A DNA stretch of 64,000 bases from Natronosporangium hydrolyticum. Lineage in GTDB: Bacteria; Actinomycetota; Actinomycetes; Mycobacteriales; Micromonosporaceae. Below are positions 1-8,513 of the stretch, one piece after another; the first letter of the stretch is position 1; every line of letters begins with the position of its first letter. The notes beneath the pieces were generated by a model. It searched no databases. It was not told where the DNA came from and saw only the letters and a program-made list of their open reading frames with translations. The translations under genes were made by a program, and so were the position numbers. The DNA is taken from positions 5,084,001-5,148,000 of the forward strand of contig NZ_CP070499.1 of NCBI RefSeq assembly GCF_016925615.1, given 5' to 3'.

Positions 1-1
1 C

Positions 2-2086
2 TCCGGCAAGTCGCTCGCCTACCAGCTGCCGGCGCTCGCCACGCTGCTCGACGACCCGCGGGCCACCGTGCTCTACCTCGCCCCCACCAAGGCCCTCGCC
101 AACGACCAGCTGCGGTCGCTGCGGGGGTTGGACCTACCAGGGGTACGACCGGCCTGCTACGACGGTGACACGCCCCGGGAAGAACGCGAATGGGTACGGG
201 CGCACTCACGTTTCGTGCTGACCAACCCGGACATGCTGCACTGGGGCATCCTGCCCGGCCACCGCGGTTGGCGGCAGTTCCTGCGGCGGCTCGTCTTCGT
301 GGTGGTCGACGAGTGCCACGCCTACCGCGGCCTGTTCGGCTCCCACGTCGCCCACGTGCTGCGTCGGCTCCGCCGGCTCGCCCCGGCCGACCCGACCTTC
401 ATCCTCGCCTCGGCGACCGCCGGCGACCCGGCCGACGCGGCGAGCCGGCTGATCGGCGCACCGGTCACCGCCGTCACCGAGGACACCTCCCCCCGCGGCG
501 CCGTCACCTTCCTGCTCTGGGAGCCGCCGCTGCTGGCCGGCGGGCCAGCCGTCGCCGCGACCGGCAACGAACCGGCGCACGACGACGAACCAGCGCACGA
601 CGCCGCCCCGGTCCGGCGGTCGGCGCTGGCCGAGTCGGCGGACCTACTCGCCGACGCGGTCAGCCACGACGTTCGTACCTTGGCCTTCGTGAAGTCCCGC
701 CGGGGCGCGGAGGTGTTGGCGACGCAGGCCCGGCAGGCGCTCGACGAGGTGGTGCCGGGGTTAGGGAAACGGGTCGCCGCCTACCGCGGCGGCTACCTGC
801 CCGAGGAGCGCCGGCAACTGGAGCGGGCGCTGCGCGACGGGGAGCTGCTGGGGCTCGCCACCACCAACGCGTTGGAGCTCGGCGTCGACCTGGTCGGCCT
901 GGACGCGGTGGTGCTGTGCGGCTACCCCGGCCGGCTCGCCTCGCTGTGGCAACAGGCCGGCCGCGCCGGTCGAGCCGGCCGTCCCGCGCTGTGCGCACTG
1001 GTGGCCCGGGACGACCCGCTCGACACCTACCTGGTGCACCACCCCGAGGCGCTCTTCGAGCGGCCGGTCGAAGCGACCGTCCTCGACCCCGGCAACCCGT
1101 ACGTGCTGGGGCCGCAGCTCGCCGCGGCGGCGGCCGAGGCGCCGCTCACCGACGCCGATGTGGAACGCTTCGGCGGCGAACCCGCCGCGGCGACGATCGA
1201 GGCGCTGGTCGCGGCGAAGGCGCTGCGGCGGCGCCCCACCGGGTGGTACTGGACCCGGACCGACCGGCCCGAGGTCGACCTGCGCGGCACCGGCGGCACC
1301 CCGGTCGCAGTGGTGGAGGCCGCCAGCGGCCGGCTACTCGGCACCGTCGACGCCGGGTCAGCCCACTTCCTGGTCCACCCCGGCGCGGTCTACCTCCACC
1401 AGGGAGTGTCGTATGTAGTCGAAAACCTGGACCTGCCCGACGCGGTAGCGCTGGTGCGCCCGGAGTCGCCCGCCTGGTCGACCCACCCACGCGACACCAC
1501 CGACCTGTCGGTAGCCGAGGTCCGCGAATACCACGACGCCGGACCAGTGGGGCTGTTCCTCGGTGAGGTGGCGGTCCGGCAACAGGTCGTCTCCTATCAA
1601 CGTCGGGCGCTCGGCTCCGGCGAAGTCCTCGGCACCTTCCCGCTGGACCTTCCGGAACGGCAACTCGCCACCGTCGCGGTCTGGTACACAGTGGCGCCCG
1701 GGGCGCTGGCCGACGCCGGGGTCGACGGGCCGAACGTGCCGGGCGCGCTGCACGCCGCCGAACACGCGGCGATCGGGCTGTTGCCCCTGGTCGCCACCTG
1801 CGACCGGTGGGACATCGGCGGCATCTCCACCGCGCTGCACCCGGACACCGGGACGCCGAGCGTGTTCGTCTACGACGGACAACCCGGCGGCGCCGGCTTC
1901 GCCGAACGTGCGTACCGGGCGGCGCGGGAGTGGCTGCGCGCGACCCGGGACGCGATCGACGAATGCCCCTGCGAACGCGGCTGCCCCTCCTGCGTCCAAT
2001 CCCCGAAGTGCGGCAACGGCAACCAGCCGCTAGCCAAGTGGGGCGCGGTGGCCGCGCTGGACGTGGTGCTCACCGCGCTGCGGTAA
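2..2086 (+). CDS. DEAD/DEAH-box helicase, DUF1998/MrfA type (5' end outside window)
   Basis: ATP-dependent superfamily 2 helicase, probably acting in DNA repair as described for Bacillus MrfA (YprA). The frame is open from base 2 and begins inside the Walker A motif (SGKS), so the true start lies upstream. Visible motifs are TKALANDQ (Ia), DECHAYRG (a DEAH-like Walker B), SAT (III), then the second RecA domain with ATNALELGVD and QQAGRAGR (motif VI). The C-terminus carries a cysteine cluster (CPCERGCPSCVQSPKCGNGN) typical of the DUF1998 zinc-binding region of this family. It converges on purC, with 18 bases between the stop codons and no clear terminator. Family assignment is secure; the exact role is inferred from homologues. 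Confidence 0.93.
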   Translation, partial: SGKSLAYQLPALATLLDDPRATVLYLAPTKALANDQLRSLRGLDLPGVRPACYDGDTPREEREWVRAHSRFVLTNPDMLHWGILPGHRGWRQFLRRLVFVVVDECHAYRGLFGSHVAHVLRRLRRLAPADPTFILASATAGDPADAASRLIGAPVTAVTEDTSPRGAVTFLLWEPPLLAGGPAVAATGNEPAHDDEPAHDAAPVRRSALAESADLLADAVSHDVRTLAFVKSRRGAEVLATQARQALDEVVPGLGKRVAAYRGGYLPEERRQLERALRDGELLGLATTNALELGVDLVGLDAVVLCGYPGRLASLWQQAGRAGRAGRPALCALVARDDPLDTYLVHHPEALFERPVEATVLDPGNPYVLGPQLAAAAAEAPLTDADVERFGGEPAAATIEALVAAKALRRRPTGWYWTRTDRPEVDLRGTGGTPVAVVEAASGRLLGTVDAGSAHFLVHPGAVYLHQGVSYVVENLDLPDAVALVRPESPAWSTHPRDTTDLSVAEVREYHDAGPVGLFLGEVAVRQQVVSYQRRALGSGEVLGTFPLDLPERQLATVAVWYTVAPGALADAGVDGPNVPGALHAAEHAAIGLLPLVATCDRWDIGGISTALHPDTGTPSVFVYDGQPGGAGFAERAYRAAREWLRATRDAIDECPCERGCPSCVQSPKCGNGNQPLAKWGAVAALDVVLTALR

Positions 2087-2104
2087 CGGTGCGGGCACCG
2101 CGCC

Positions 2105-2941
2105 TCAGCCCGGCCAGGAATCGCCGGTAAGCCGCTGGTACGCCTCCAGGTAACGCTGCCGGGTCGCCTCGACGATCTCGGCCGGGACCTCCGGCGCCGG
2201 TGGCTTGCGATCCCAGCCGGTGCGGTTCGCCCACTCGCGCAGGAACTGCTTGTCGAAGGCGTGTTGGGCACGGCCGGGTTGCCACTCGTCGGCCGGCCAG
2301 AACCGCGACGAGTCCGGCGTCAGCACCTCGTCGGCGAGCACCAGACTGCCGTCGGGCGCCCAGCCGAACTCAAGCTTGGTGTCGGCGACGATGATGCCGC
2401 GATCAGCAGCGGTCTCGGCGCCCCGCTGGTAGATGTCGAGGGTGAGCTGCCGGAGCTGCTCGGTGGTCTCGCCGCCGAGGGTCTGCGCCACCTCGTCGGC
2501 GGTGAGGAACTCATCGTGCTCGCCGACCGCGGCCTTGGTGGTGGGGGTGAAGACCGGCTCGGGCAGCTGGGACCCCTCCACCAGCCCCGGCGGCAGCGCC
2601 ACCCCGCAGATGGCGCCCCCAGACTGGTATGCGCGTAGCCCCAACCCGGCGAGGTAGCCGCGGGCGATGCACTCCACCGGAACCATCGCCAACCGCCGGC
2701 ACCGGATCGCCCGGCCGCGCCACTGGTCGGGGACGTCGGTGGCGGAGATGACGTGGTGCGGGACCAGGTCCGCTAGGCGCTCGAACCACCAAAGCGACAG
2801 CTTGGTGAGGATGGCGCCCTTATCCGGGATCGGGGTCGGCAGCACCACGTCGTAGACGGAGACCCGGTCGGAGGCGACCAGGATCAACTCGTCGCCGTCC
2901 AGATAGATGTCTCGGACCTTGCCCGAGTGCAGCAGCTCCAC
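2105..2941 (-). CDS. purC: Phosphoribosylaminoimidazole-succinocarboxamide synthase (SAICAR synthetase)
   Basis: Cytoplasmic enzyme of purine biosynthesis: CAIR + aspartate + ATP gives SAICAR. The 278-residue length is right for the single-domain actinobacterial form. Hallmarks are the N-terminal SGKVRDIY loop, ILVASDRVSVYDVVLPTPIPDKG, the VECIARGYLAG segment, the DTKLEFG motif and LTPDSSRFWP with the downstream FDKQFLREW region. The ATG start is followed directly by the expected beta strand, so no extension is needed. It sits alone between the helicase and the Tad locus; other pur genes are not in view. The 58-base gap behind its start must hold the promoter. Confidence 0.97.
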   Translation of the reverse strand: MELLHSGKVRDIYLDGDELILVASDRVSVYDVVLPTPIPDKGAILTKLSLWWFERLADLVPHHVISATDVPDQWRGRAIRCRRLAMVPVECIARGYLAGLGLRAYQSGGAICGVALPPGLVEGSQLPEPVFTPTTKAAVGEHDEFLTADEVAQTLGGETTEQLRQLTLDIYQRGAETAADRGIIVADTKLEFGWAPDGSLVLADEVLTPDSSRFWPADEWQPGRAQHAFDKQFLREWANRTGWDRKPPAPEVPAEIVEATRQRYLEAYQRLTGDSWPG

Positions 2942-2999
2942 CCGGCCACCTTAACCCGCTGGCGCGGCCACTCAACCGCTGGCGCGTGGGCCGGACCGG

Positions 3000-3374
3000 T
3001 CAACCAGCGCCGGCAGCGTCGGGGTACGGCCCAGGCGCCGACTGGAGCGGACCCGCGCGGGCGACGGCGGTCGCCGGACGTCCGGCGACCGTCGCTACGA
3101 CCTCGACGGTGACCGTTAGCTCAAGCCCGACCAGCCGACACTCCCGCAAGACGCCGCCGTTGGCGAAGATCAGCTCCTCGGCCCGGGCGCAGGCCAGCTC
3201 AGCGCCGTAGTGGGCGCGGGCCGCCCCGGCGAGCACGCCCAAGTCGGCGGCGGACTGCGCCCGGTGCCGGGCCAGCTGGGCGTCACCGATCGCGGCGCCG
3301 GCGAGCCCGGCGGCGAGCAGCATCAGGCCGACCGCGAGCAGCCAGAGTGACGCGGAGCCACGGTCGCCGCTCAC
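3000..3374 (-). CDS. TadG/Rv3654c-like pilus-assembly protein
   Basis: Small membrane protein of 124 residues, last gene of the Tad locus. I place the start at the GTG at 3374, which overlaps the tadE stop in a GTGA arrangement; the longer frame to 3431 would run into tadE. The protein opens SGDRGSASLWLLAVG, a short positively charged leader and a glycine before a hydrophobic helix, followed by an AAIGDAQLARHRAQSAADLGVLAGA segment typical of TadE/TadG-like proteins that face the cell exterior. Unlike tadE there is no Glu at +5 after the glycine. By synteny it matches M. tuberculosis Rv3654c. Role in pilus or secretion assembly is inferred from context. Confidence 0.82.
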   Translation of the reverse strand: MSGDRGSASLWLLAVGLMLLAAGLAGAAIGDAQLARHRAQSAADLGVLAGAARAHYGAELACARAEELIFANGGVLRECRLVGLELTVTVEVVATVAGRPATAVARAGPLQSAPGPYPDAAGAG

Positions 3375-3784
3375 GGCGCGGGACCCGGGTAGCCTGGCTC
3401 GACCGCGGCGACGGATCGGGCCTCCACCCAACGGCCGGGCAGCCGGGCACCGAGCAACGGCACCGGTGCGCGTACCGTCGCCACCACGGTGTCGGCGGTC
3501 GCGGTCACCTCGATCTCGGCTCCAGGCGGGGCGAGCTGCTCGGCCGCGACCGAGCCCGGTTCGCCGCGGGCTGCGGCGAGCACGGCCTCCCGGGCGGCGT
3601 CCCCGCAGCGCAGTGCGGTTGTGACCGCACCGACCGCGGTAAGGCCGGCGAGCAGCAGCAGCACCAGCACCGGCAGCCCGACGGCGAGTTCGGCGGTGAC
3701 CGACCCCCGCTCCCCTCGGCGGCGCCGGGGCGGACCGGCGGCCGGGGCAACCCGACCGCCGGTGCCGTGTGCAGGGTCGGTCAC
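3371..3784 (-). CDS. tadE: TadE-family pseudopilin
   Basis: 137-residue protein with an Arg-rich leader ending ERG, then SVTAELAVGLPVLVLLLLAG. The G|SVTAE pattern is a prepilin-peptidase-type cleavage site with the conserved Glu at +5, followed by a single transmembrane helix and a short exported domain. The start is a GTG at 3784 that overlaps the stop of the small pilin gene upstream (GTGA), and its own stop overlaps the next gene in the same way, so the genes are translationally coupled. TadE proteins are minor pseudopilins of Tad (tight adherence) pili. The prepilin peptidase itself is not encoded in this window. Confidence 0.87.
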   Translation of the reverse strand: MTDPAHGTGGRVAPAAGPPRRRRGERGSVTAELAVGLPVLVLLLLAGLTAVGAVTTALRCGDAAREAVLAAARGEPGSVAAEQLAPPGAEIEVTATADTVVATVRAPVPLLGARLPGRWVEARSVAAVEPGYPGPAP

Positions 3785-3948
3785 CCCAGCGCCCGTTCCA
3801 CGATCGCCTGCAGCGCGGACTGGATGTTGTCGGAGGTGATCACGGCGTAGAGGATCCCGGCGAAAGCGACGGCGGCGAGGGTCCCCACCGCGTACTCGGC
3901 GGTGTTCATCCCGGCATCCGATCGAAGTCGACGTCGAAGAGCGTGCAT
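3781..3948 (-). CDS. Small Flp-like pilin (DUF4244 family)
   Basis: A 55-residue gene. The protein has the basic leader MHALRRRLRSDAG, then MNTAEYAVGTLAAVAFAGIL: a prepilin cleavage site (G|MNTAE, Glu at +5) and a single hydrophobic helix, followed by a short tail. This is the layout of Flp-type pilins and matches the DUF4244 protein at the same place in mycobacteria (Rv3656c). The ATG at 3948 has an AAAGGA ribosome-binding site about 7 bases upstream. The gene lies 20 bases after tadC and overlaps tadE by 4 bases. It is likely the major pilin subunit of the locus, though that is inferred from size and position. Confidence 0.87.
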   Translation of the reverse strand: MHALRRRLRSDAGMNTAEYAVGTLAAVAFAGILYAVITSDNIQSALQAIVERALG

Positions 3949-3968
3949 GGCAGATCCTTTCGTGGTTG

Positions 3969-4727
3969 CTACAGGTAATCGCCGAGCGCGGCGATGATCA
4001 CCGGCACTAGGCCGGCGAGCATGAAGGCGGGCAGGAAGCACAGCCCGAGCGGCAGCACGATCAGGACCCCGGCGCGGCGGGCGGCCGCCTCCACCGTGGT
4101 CGCCCGGTCGGCGCGCAGGTCGGCGGCGAGCCGGGCAAACGAGTCGGAGAGCGCCGCCCCATGCTCGGCGCTGCGGACCGCTGCCCGCACTAGCCGTGGG
4201 GCGCCGGGCACCGAGGAGAGCTGCTGCCACGCCTCTTCGGCGGTGGCGCCGAGCCGCAGCAGTCGGGCCACGCGGTCGAGCCGGTCGCCGAGCGGGCCGC
4301 CGAGCGCGGCGGCGGTCGCGGCGACCGCCGCGTCGACGGGCGCCCCACCCCGGAGCGCGACCGCGAGCAGGTCGGCGGCGAGCGGCAGCGACGCCGCCTC
4401 GGTCGCCCGCCGGACCCGCTGCGCGGGCGACTCCAGGCGCCGCAGGCCACGGTCGACGCCGACGGCGAGCGGCGCCGCGAGCACCGGGCCGAGCCAGCCC
4501 TCGACCAGCACCGCCACCGCCACACCGACCAGCACTGCCACGATCCGCCGCGGGTCTACCGAAGGCCGGCCGGACCCGCCCGGCTGCGCCGCCCGCGTCG
4601 AGAGCGCCCGCAACCGCCGCCCCGGCCGGCGCCGACCGGTGACGGCCGGGGCGCCCAGCAGCAGCAGCGCCAGCATTACCAATAGGACGGCGACCGGCCC
4701 GGTGGCCGCCGCCCAGCCGCCGCTCAC
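3969..4727 (-). CDS. tadC: Type II secretion F-family membrane protein TadC
   Basis: 252-residue inner-membrane platform protein. The start is the GTG at 4727 that overlaps the tadB stop (GTGA). Two N-terminal hydrophobic segments surround a basic loop, then comes the T2SSF cytoplasmic domain (LPLAADLLAVALRGGAPVDAA, a long helical region, and RSAEHGAALSDSFARLAADLRADR), ending in hydrophobic helices near GVLIVLPLGLCFLPAFML. With TadB it would form the inner-membrane base driven by the TadA ATPase. All genes from ssd to the last tad gene read the same way with short overlaps, so this is one operon. Confidence 0.88.
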   Translation of the reverse strand: MSGGWAAATGPVAVLLVMLALLLLGAPAVTGRRRPGRRLRALSTRAAQPGGSGRPSVDPRRIVAVLVGVAVAVLVEGWLGPVLAAPLAVGVDRGLRRLESPAQRVRRATEAASLPLAADLLAVALRGGAPVDAAVAATAAALGGPLGDRLDRVARLLRLGATAEEAWQQLSSVPGAPRLVRAAVRSAEHGAALSDSFARLAADLRADRATTVEAAARRAGVLIVLPLGLCFLPAFMLAGLVPVIIAALGDYL

Positions 4728-5665
4728 CTGGCACCCGCCACGGTCGGCGGGCGCACGATTCGGCCGGTCCAGGCCAGCCCGCCGAGCTGCAACAGCAACG
4801 CTCCGGCCGCGCAGGCGGCGCCGACCGGGGTGTGCAGCAGCACCGGCAACGGATCCGCGCCGATGGTGTACCCGAGCCCCAAGCCGGCCAGCGGCAGCAC
4901 GGCCAGCAGCCAGGAGGTGGCCCGCGCCCCGGCCACCTGGGCCGCAGCGCCCGCGGCGGCCCGGTCGTCCCCCCGGGCGTCGACCTCGATCCGTTCCAGC
5001 ACCTCCGCCGCGGGCGCGCCGGTCGCCTCGGCCAGCGCAACCGCCGCCCAGATCCGGGCCACGAGCGACTGAACCGAGGCCGGCACCGCCGCAGCGGACG
5101 GGGCGGGCGACCCCGGTCGGGCCAGCGGGGCCAGCTCGGCCAGGGCGGTCTGCGCCGGGAGGCCCGCCCGCAGGTCCGCCGCAGCGGAGCTGAGCAGATC
5201 CAGCACCGTGGCGCGGCGGTCGGCCTGCTGCCGCTGACGCGTCCGCCGTCGCACCGCCCACACCGCCACCGCGGTGTAAGCGGCGACCACCGCGGCGGCG
5301 ACCGGCCCGCCCAGCGGTGCGGCTAGCACTCCGGCGAGCGCCGGTGCGGCCACCAGCAACAACAGCTCTCCGGAACGCCGCCATCCGACCTGGCGGCGCC
5401 CCGGCCCGGCCCGTCCGCCGGCCGGCGGTGGCCAGCCAGACCGGGTCGAGCGCCGCCCCCGGGCATCCCCCCGCCGCCCGCCGACAACCGTGGCGACCAG
5501 CCGCCGCGCGGCCCGGAACAACGCTGGCTCCGGCGCGGACCCGCCCGGCTGGAGCAGCCGGCGACGCCGGGCCCGGGCAGACCGGTTCGGCCAGCCCAGA
5601 ACCGCCGCGGCGAGCAGCAGGCAGCCGGCGACAGACCAGCCAGCCGGCCCGGTCGACACCGTCAC
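4724..5665 (-). CDS. tadB: Type II secretion F-family membrane protein TadB
   Basis: 313-residue inner-membrane protein, partner of TadC. I choose the GTG at 5665, which overlaps the tadA stop by 4 bases; the long frame upstream of it is antisense-like noise over tadA. The N-terminus (TGPAGWSVAGCLLLAAAVLGW) is a membrane segment followed by a basic linker. The F-domain follows: LDLLSSAAADLRAGLPAQTALAEL, IWAAVALAEATGAPAAEVLERI, then ATSWLLAVLPLAGLGLGYTIGADPL and a final membrane helix. The glycine-bearing helical hairpins are typical of GspF/TadB proteins. Confidence 0.87.
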   Translation of the reverse strand: MTVSTGPAGWSVAGCLLLAAAVLGWPNRSARARRRRLLQPGGSAPEPALFRAARRLVATVVGGRRGDARGRRSTRSGWPPPAGGRAGPGRRQVGWRRSGELLLLVAAPALAGVLAAPLGGPVAAAVVAAYTAVAVWAVRRRTRQRQQADRRATVLDLLSSAAADLRAGLPAQTALAELAPLARPGSPAPSAAAVPASVQSLVARIWAAVALAEATGAPAAEVLERIEVDARGDDRAAAGAAAQVAGARATSWLLAVLPLAGLGLGYTIGADPLPVLLHTPVGAACAAGALLLQLGGLAWTGRIVRPPTVAGAR

Positions 5666-6876
5666 CGGGTCCGCTCCGCCGCCGCGAGCAGCTCCGGCAC
5701 TGCGACCCCCCGCTGCCGGAGCAGGTCGGCCAGCACCACCGCTGCCGGGGCACCGCCGTGCTCCCGCTGCCACACCGGGTCCGCTTCCACCAGCCGGTCG
5801 GCGCCCAGCCGCAGCAGGCAGACCTCGTCGAGCACCCGCGCCGCCCCCACTCGGCGCACATGGAGCACCACTCGCAGCGCCGCCGCCACCTGCGCGTGCA
5901 GCACCGGGCGGGGCAACCCGCCGAGTAGGCCCAGCGCCTCCAGCCGGGCCGGGACATCGTGGGGAGTGTTCGCATGCAGGGTCGCCGCCCCACCCTCGTG
6001 CCCGGTGTTGAGCGCACCGAGCAGGTCGGCCACCTCGGCGCCGCGGCACTCTCCGACGACAATCCGGTCCGGACGCATCCGAAGCGCCTGCCGGACCAGC
6101 TCACGCAGCTCGACCGCACCGGCGCCTTCGACGTTGGCGGTGCGACACTGCAACCCGACCACATGGGGGTGGCCCGGACGCAGCTCGGCCGCGTCCTCCA
6201 CGACCACGATCCGTTCATCGGCCGGCACCAGCGAAAGCAGCGTGGCCAACAGGGTGGTCTTGCCGCTGCCGGTGCCGCCCGAGATGAGGTACGGCAGCCG
6301 GGCGGCGACGATCGCGGTGAGGAGCTCCGCCAACGGCTCGCTCATGGCGCCGGCGGCGATCAGATCGGCGAGCGTGAACGGCCGGGCCCGGAATGTCCGC
6401 AGCGAGAGGTAGGGGCCGGAGACCGCCACCGGCGGCAAGACCGCATGCACCCGCGTGCCGTCCGCGAGCCGGGCGTCGACGCACGGGCTGCTGTCGTCGA
6501 GCCGCCGGCCAGTCGCCGCAGCGAGGCGCTGCGCCAACCGGCGGACCTGGGCGACCCCGCCCAGCTCCACCTGGCAGCGCTGCAACCCGCCGCCCCGATC
6601 GACCCACACCTCCTCGCCGTTGACCAGCACGTCGGTCACCCGCGGATCCCCGAGCAGCGGGGCGAGCGGACCGGCGCCGACGAGGTCCGCGTGAACCTGG
6701 TCGGCGACCCGCAGCAGGGCCGGATCTCCGAGCGCGGCAGCCTCGGGCCGCCGCCGGACCGCCTCGACAACGGCCGCGCCGGTCGCGGTCGCCCGCTCCT
6801 GCGCCAACAGCTCACGGATCTCACCGAGCCAGCTGGCGGGCGCCGCGGCAGGCTCCGATGGTGGTGGCGCGCTCAC
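5662..6876 (-). CDS. tadA: Tad secretion ATPase TadA (CpaF family)
   Basis: 404-residue hexameric ATPase that powers pilus assembly from the cytoplasmic face. The start is the GTG at 6876 overlapping the ssd stop. The N-terminal domain contains PLLGDPRVTDVLVNGEEVWVDR, characteristic of CpaF proteins. The catalytic domain shows Walker A GGTGSGKTT at about residues 200-208, the Asp box around ERIVVVEDAAEL, Walker B RPDRIVVGECRGAEV and the His box HEGGAATLHANTP. All ATPase motifs are intact, so the system is probably functional. Gene order after it (tadB, tadC, pilin, tadE) is the conserved actinobacterial one. Confidence 0.93.
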   Translation of the reverse strand: MSAPPPSEPAAAPASWLGEIRELLAQERATATGAAVVEAVRRRPEAAALGDPALLRVADQVHADLVGAGPLAPLLGDPRVTDVLVNGEEVWVDRGGGLQRCQVELGGVAQVRRLAQRLAAATGRRLDDSSPCVDARLADGTRVHAVLPPVAVSGPYLSLRTFRARPFTLADLIAAGAMSEPLAELLTAIVAARLPYLISGGTGSGKTTLLATLLSLVPADERIVVVEDAAELRPGHPHVVGLQCRTANVEGAGAVELRELVRQALRMRPDRIVVGECRGAEVADLLGALNTGHEGGAATLHANTPHDVPARLEALGLLGGLPRPVLHAQVAAALRVVLHVRRVGAARVLDEVCLLRLGADRLVEADPVWQREHGGAPAAVVLADLLRQRGVAVPELLAAAERTR

Positions 6877-7997
6877 GCCGCCCTGCTCTCGACACCCGCC
6901 GCGGTGGCCGGGAGGCAGAGCTCGTCGACCAACCGCCGGCACAGCACCGCCAACGGCCCGCGTCCGGTGCTGGTGGGTGGCATCCCACCCTCAAGCATCG
7001 CCGCCAAACCCTGCTCTGGGCGCAAAGTGCCGGCCAGCGGCAGCGCCAACGACTCGCTGATCTCCGCTGCCGAGAGGCCACCGGGCGCCGGCCCACGAAC
7101 CACCAACCGGACCTGAGCACAGTGCTCGGTTGCGCTGACCGCCACCCGCGCAGCCGCGGTCGCGGCCCGCACCTCTGCCGGCACCACGAGCAACGCCTGG
7201 TCGGAGCCCTGCAGTGCGACGACCGCCGCCGGGTCCGACCAGCGAGGCAGATCGACGACGACCAACTCCCGCGCCGCCCGCCCCGCGGCCAGCACCGCGG
7301 ACATCGCTTCGGCGTCGATCTGCGGCGAATCTCGCCGGTCGAACGAGAGCAGCGCCAGCTCCCCCCGGCCCGGCAGGGCATCGACCAGCGCCGACGGATC
7401 GACCCGGCCACTGGCGCCGGCCAACTCGGGCCACCGTAGGCCGCCGTCCTCCTCCCAGCCCAACACCAGATCCAGCCCGCCGCCGAGGGGGTCGGCGTCG
7501 ATCAGCAGCGCGCGCCGGCCATGTTGCGCGGCGGTCATCGCGAGCCCGGCGGCGAGCACACTGGCGCCAGCGCCGCCCCGGCCGCCCAACACCGCCACCA
7601 CCGGGGCGGGCGGACCGTGCGCTCGGCAACCGGCGAACCGCTCGACCAGCCAGGTCTCCGCCTCGGGGAGCAACGCCACCTGGGCCGCACCTAGCCACTC
7701 CGCCGCCGCCCACGGATCGGTGGTGCGCTGTGCGTTCGCCACCACGACCACATCGCTGCGGCGGGGGAGCCGGGCCCGTTGACACGCGGCAGCCTGGTCC
7801 GCGCCGATCAGCACCAGCGGCGCCCCGGGGTAGCGGCCCCGTGCCGACGCCGGATCGGTGGCGACTTCGGGTTCGACTCCGGCAGCGGCGGCGAGCCGAA
7901 GCAGCTCGTCAAGCAGCTGTTCGTCCCCGGTGACCAACAACGGCCGGCGGGCGGGGCCGGGCGCCGCGATGGTCGCGGCGGCGGTGTGCCTGGACAT
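6873..7997 (-). CDS. ssd: CpaE/Ssd-like MinD-family protein (septum-site-determining family)
   Basis: 374 residues. The N-terminal ~110 residues form a receiver-like domain (RPLLVTGDEQLLDELLRLA) with strand-helix repeats. A MinD/ParA-type domain follows: the loop at VVAVLGGRGGAGASVLAAGLA resembles a deviant Walker A but has GGAGAS in place of the canonical KGGxGKT, so both lysines are missing. ALLIDADPLGGGLDLVLG and LVVVDLPRW are present. Ssd of M. tuberculosis (Rv3660c), which lies at the same position, was reported to affect septation. In Tad systems CpaE localises the pilus. First gene of the minus-strand tad operon; its promoter must lie in the gap that also holds the 6C RNA. Confidence 0.88.
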   Translation of the reverse strand: MSRHTAAATIAAPGPARRPLLVTGDEQLLDELLRLAAAAGVEPEVATDPASARGRYPGAPLVLIGADQAAACQRARLPRRSDVVVVANAQRTTDPWAAAEWLGAAQVALLPEAETWLVERFAGCRAHGPPAPVVAVLGGRGGAGASVLAAGLAMTAAQHGRRALLIDADPLGGGLDLVLGWEEDGGLRWPELAGASGRVDPSALVDALPGRGELALLSFDRRDSPQIDAEAMSAVLAAGRAARELVVVDLPRWSDPAAVVALQGSDQALLVVPAEVRAATAAARVAVSATEHCAQVRLVVRGPAPGGLSAAEISESLALPLAGTLRPEQGLAAMLEGGMPPTSTGRGPLAVLCRRLVDELCLPATAAGVESRAA

Positions 7998-8513
7998 TCT
8001 GCTCCCCCTCAGATCGTGAGCTCATCGGCGTGCGCTCCACGGTGGGGGGAAGAGCCGGCGGGAGCCAACTGGCGGTGGCGTCGCGCTGTGGACAACCCGC
8101 GCCTGTGGACAGAGCGGCGGTGAGTGGGGATGATCTGCTATGCGGCGAAACCCGCCGCTGCCCACGGATGCGGTGCGAGCTGACCGCGCCACTGCGGGAC
8201 GGCAGACTCCGGGGCGGCAGAGATGGGACGACCCCCGCCCGGGGGGTAGGCGGGGGTCGTCATGGGGTCGGCTCCGGGGGGCAGAGCCGAACCCTCTCAG
8301 CGGTCAAGAGAACCGCCGAGGGTCATTCGGACGCTTCTAGGGTGCCTGACCCGACGCTCCGCCGTCGAGCGGGGTCCGTCGGCCGCGGGACACCCCACGC
8401 ATCGGGCGACCCTAGCACCTGACCGGGGAGCGCTGCGCCCCGCGTGCTCCCTTTCTCGCGTCCACATCGAGCGGCCCTCCCCACCGGCCGGCAGCACCGG
8501 CTAGACTCCGCGC
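7998..8513. other. Divergent intergenic region between ssd and HAD phosphatase
   Basis: 516 bases without a convincing protein gene. The centre holds the two C6-loop hairpins annotated as 6C RNA. A weaker 6-bp stem (8426-8431 with 8446-8451, GGGAGC/GCTCCC, followed by TTT) lies close to the HAD start. Short open frames here have GC-rich random composition and no ribosome-binding sites, so I call none of them. Confidence 0.6.
8225..8292 (-). ncRNA. 6C small RNA
   Basis: Read on the minus strand there are two consecutive hairpins whose loops each contain a run of six C. The first pairs 8290-8284 with 8274-8268 (stem TCGGCTC/GAGCCGA, loop TGCCCCCCG). The second pairs 8261-8249 with 8239-8227 (a perfect 13-bp stem GACGACCCCCGCC, loop TACCCCCCG). 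This is the definition of the actinobacterial 6C motif. In M. tuberculosis the 6C RNA (B11) lies between Rv3660c (ssd) and Rv3661 (HAD phosphatase), exactly the genes flanking it here. A possible -10 (TAGAAG, 8339-8334) would give a transcript of about 100 nt. The long second stem probably also serves as terminator, although no U tract follows. Confidence 0.88.
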
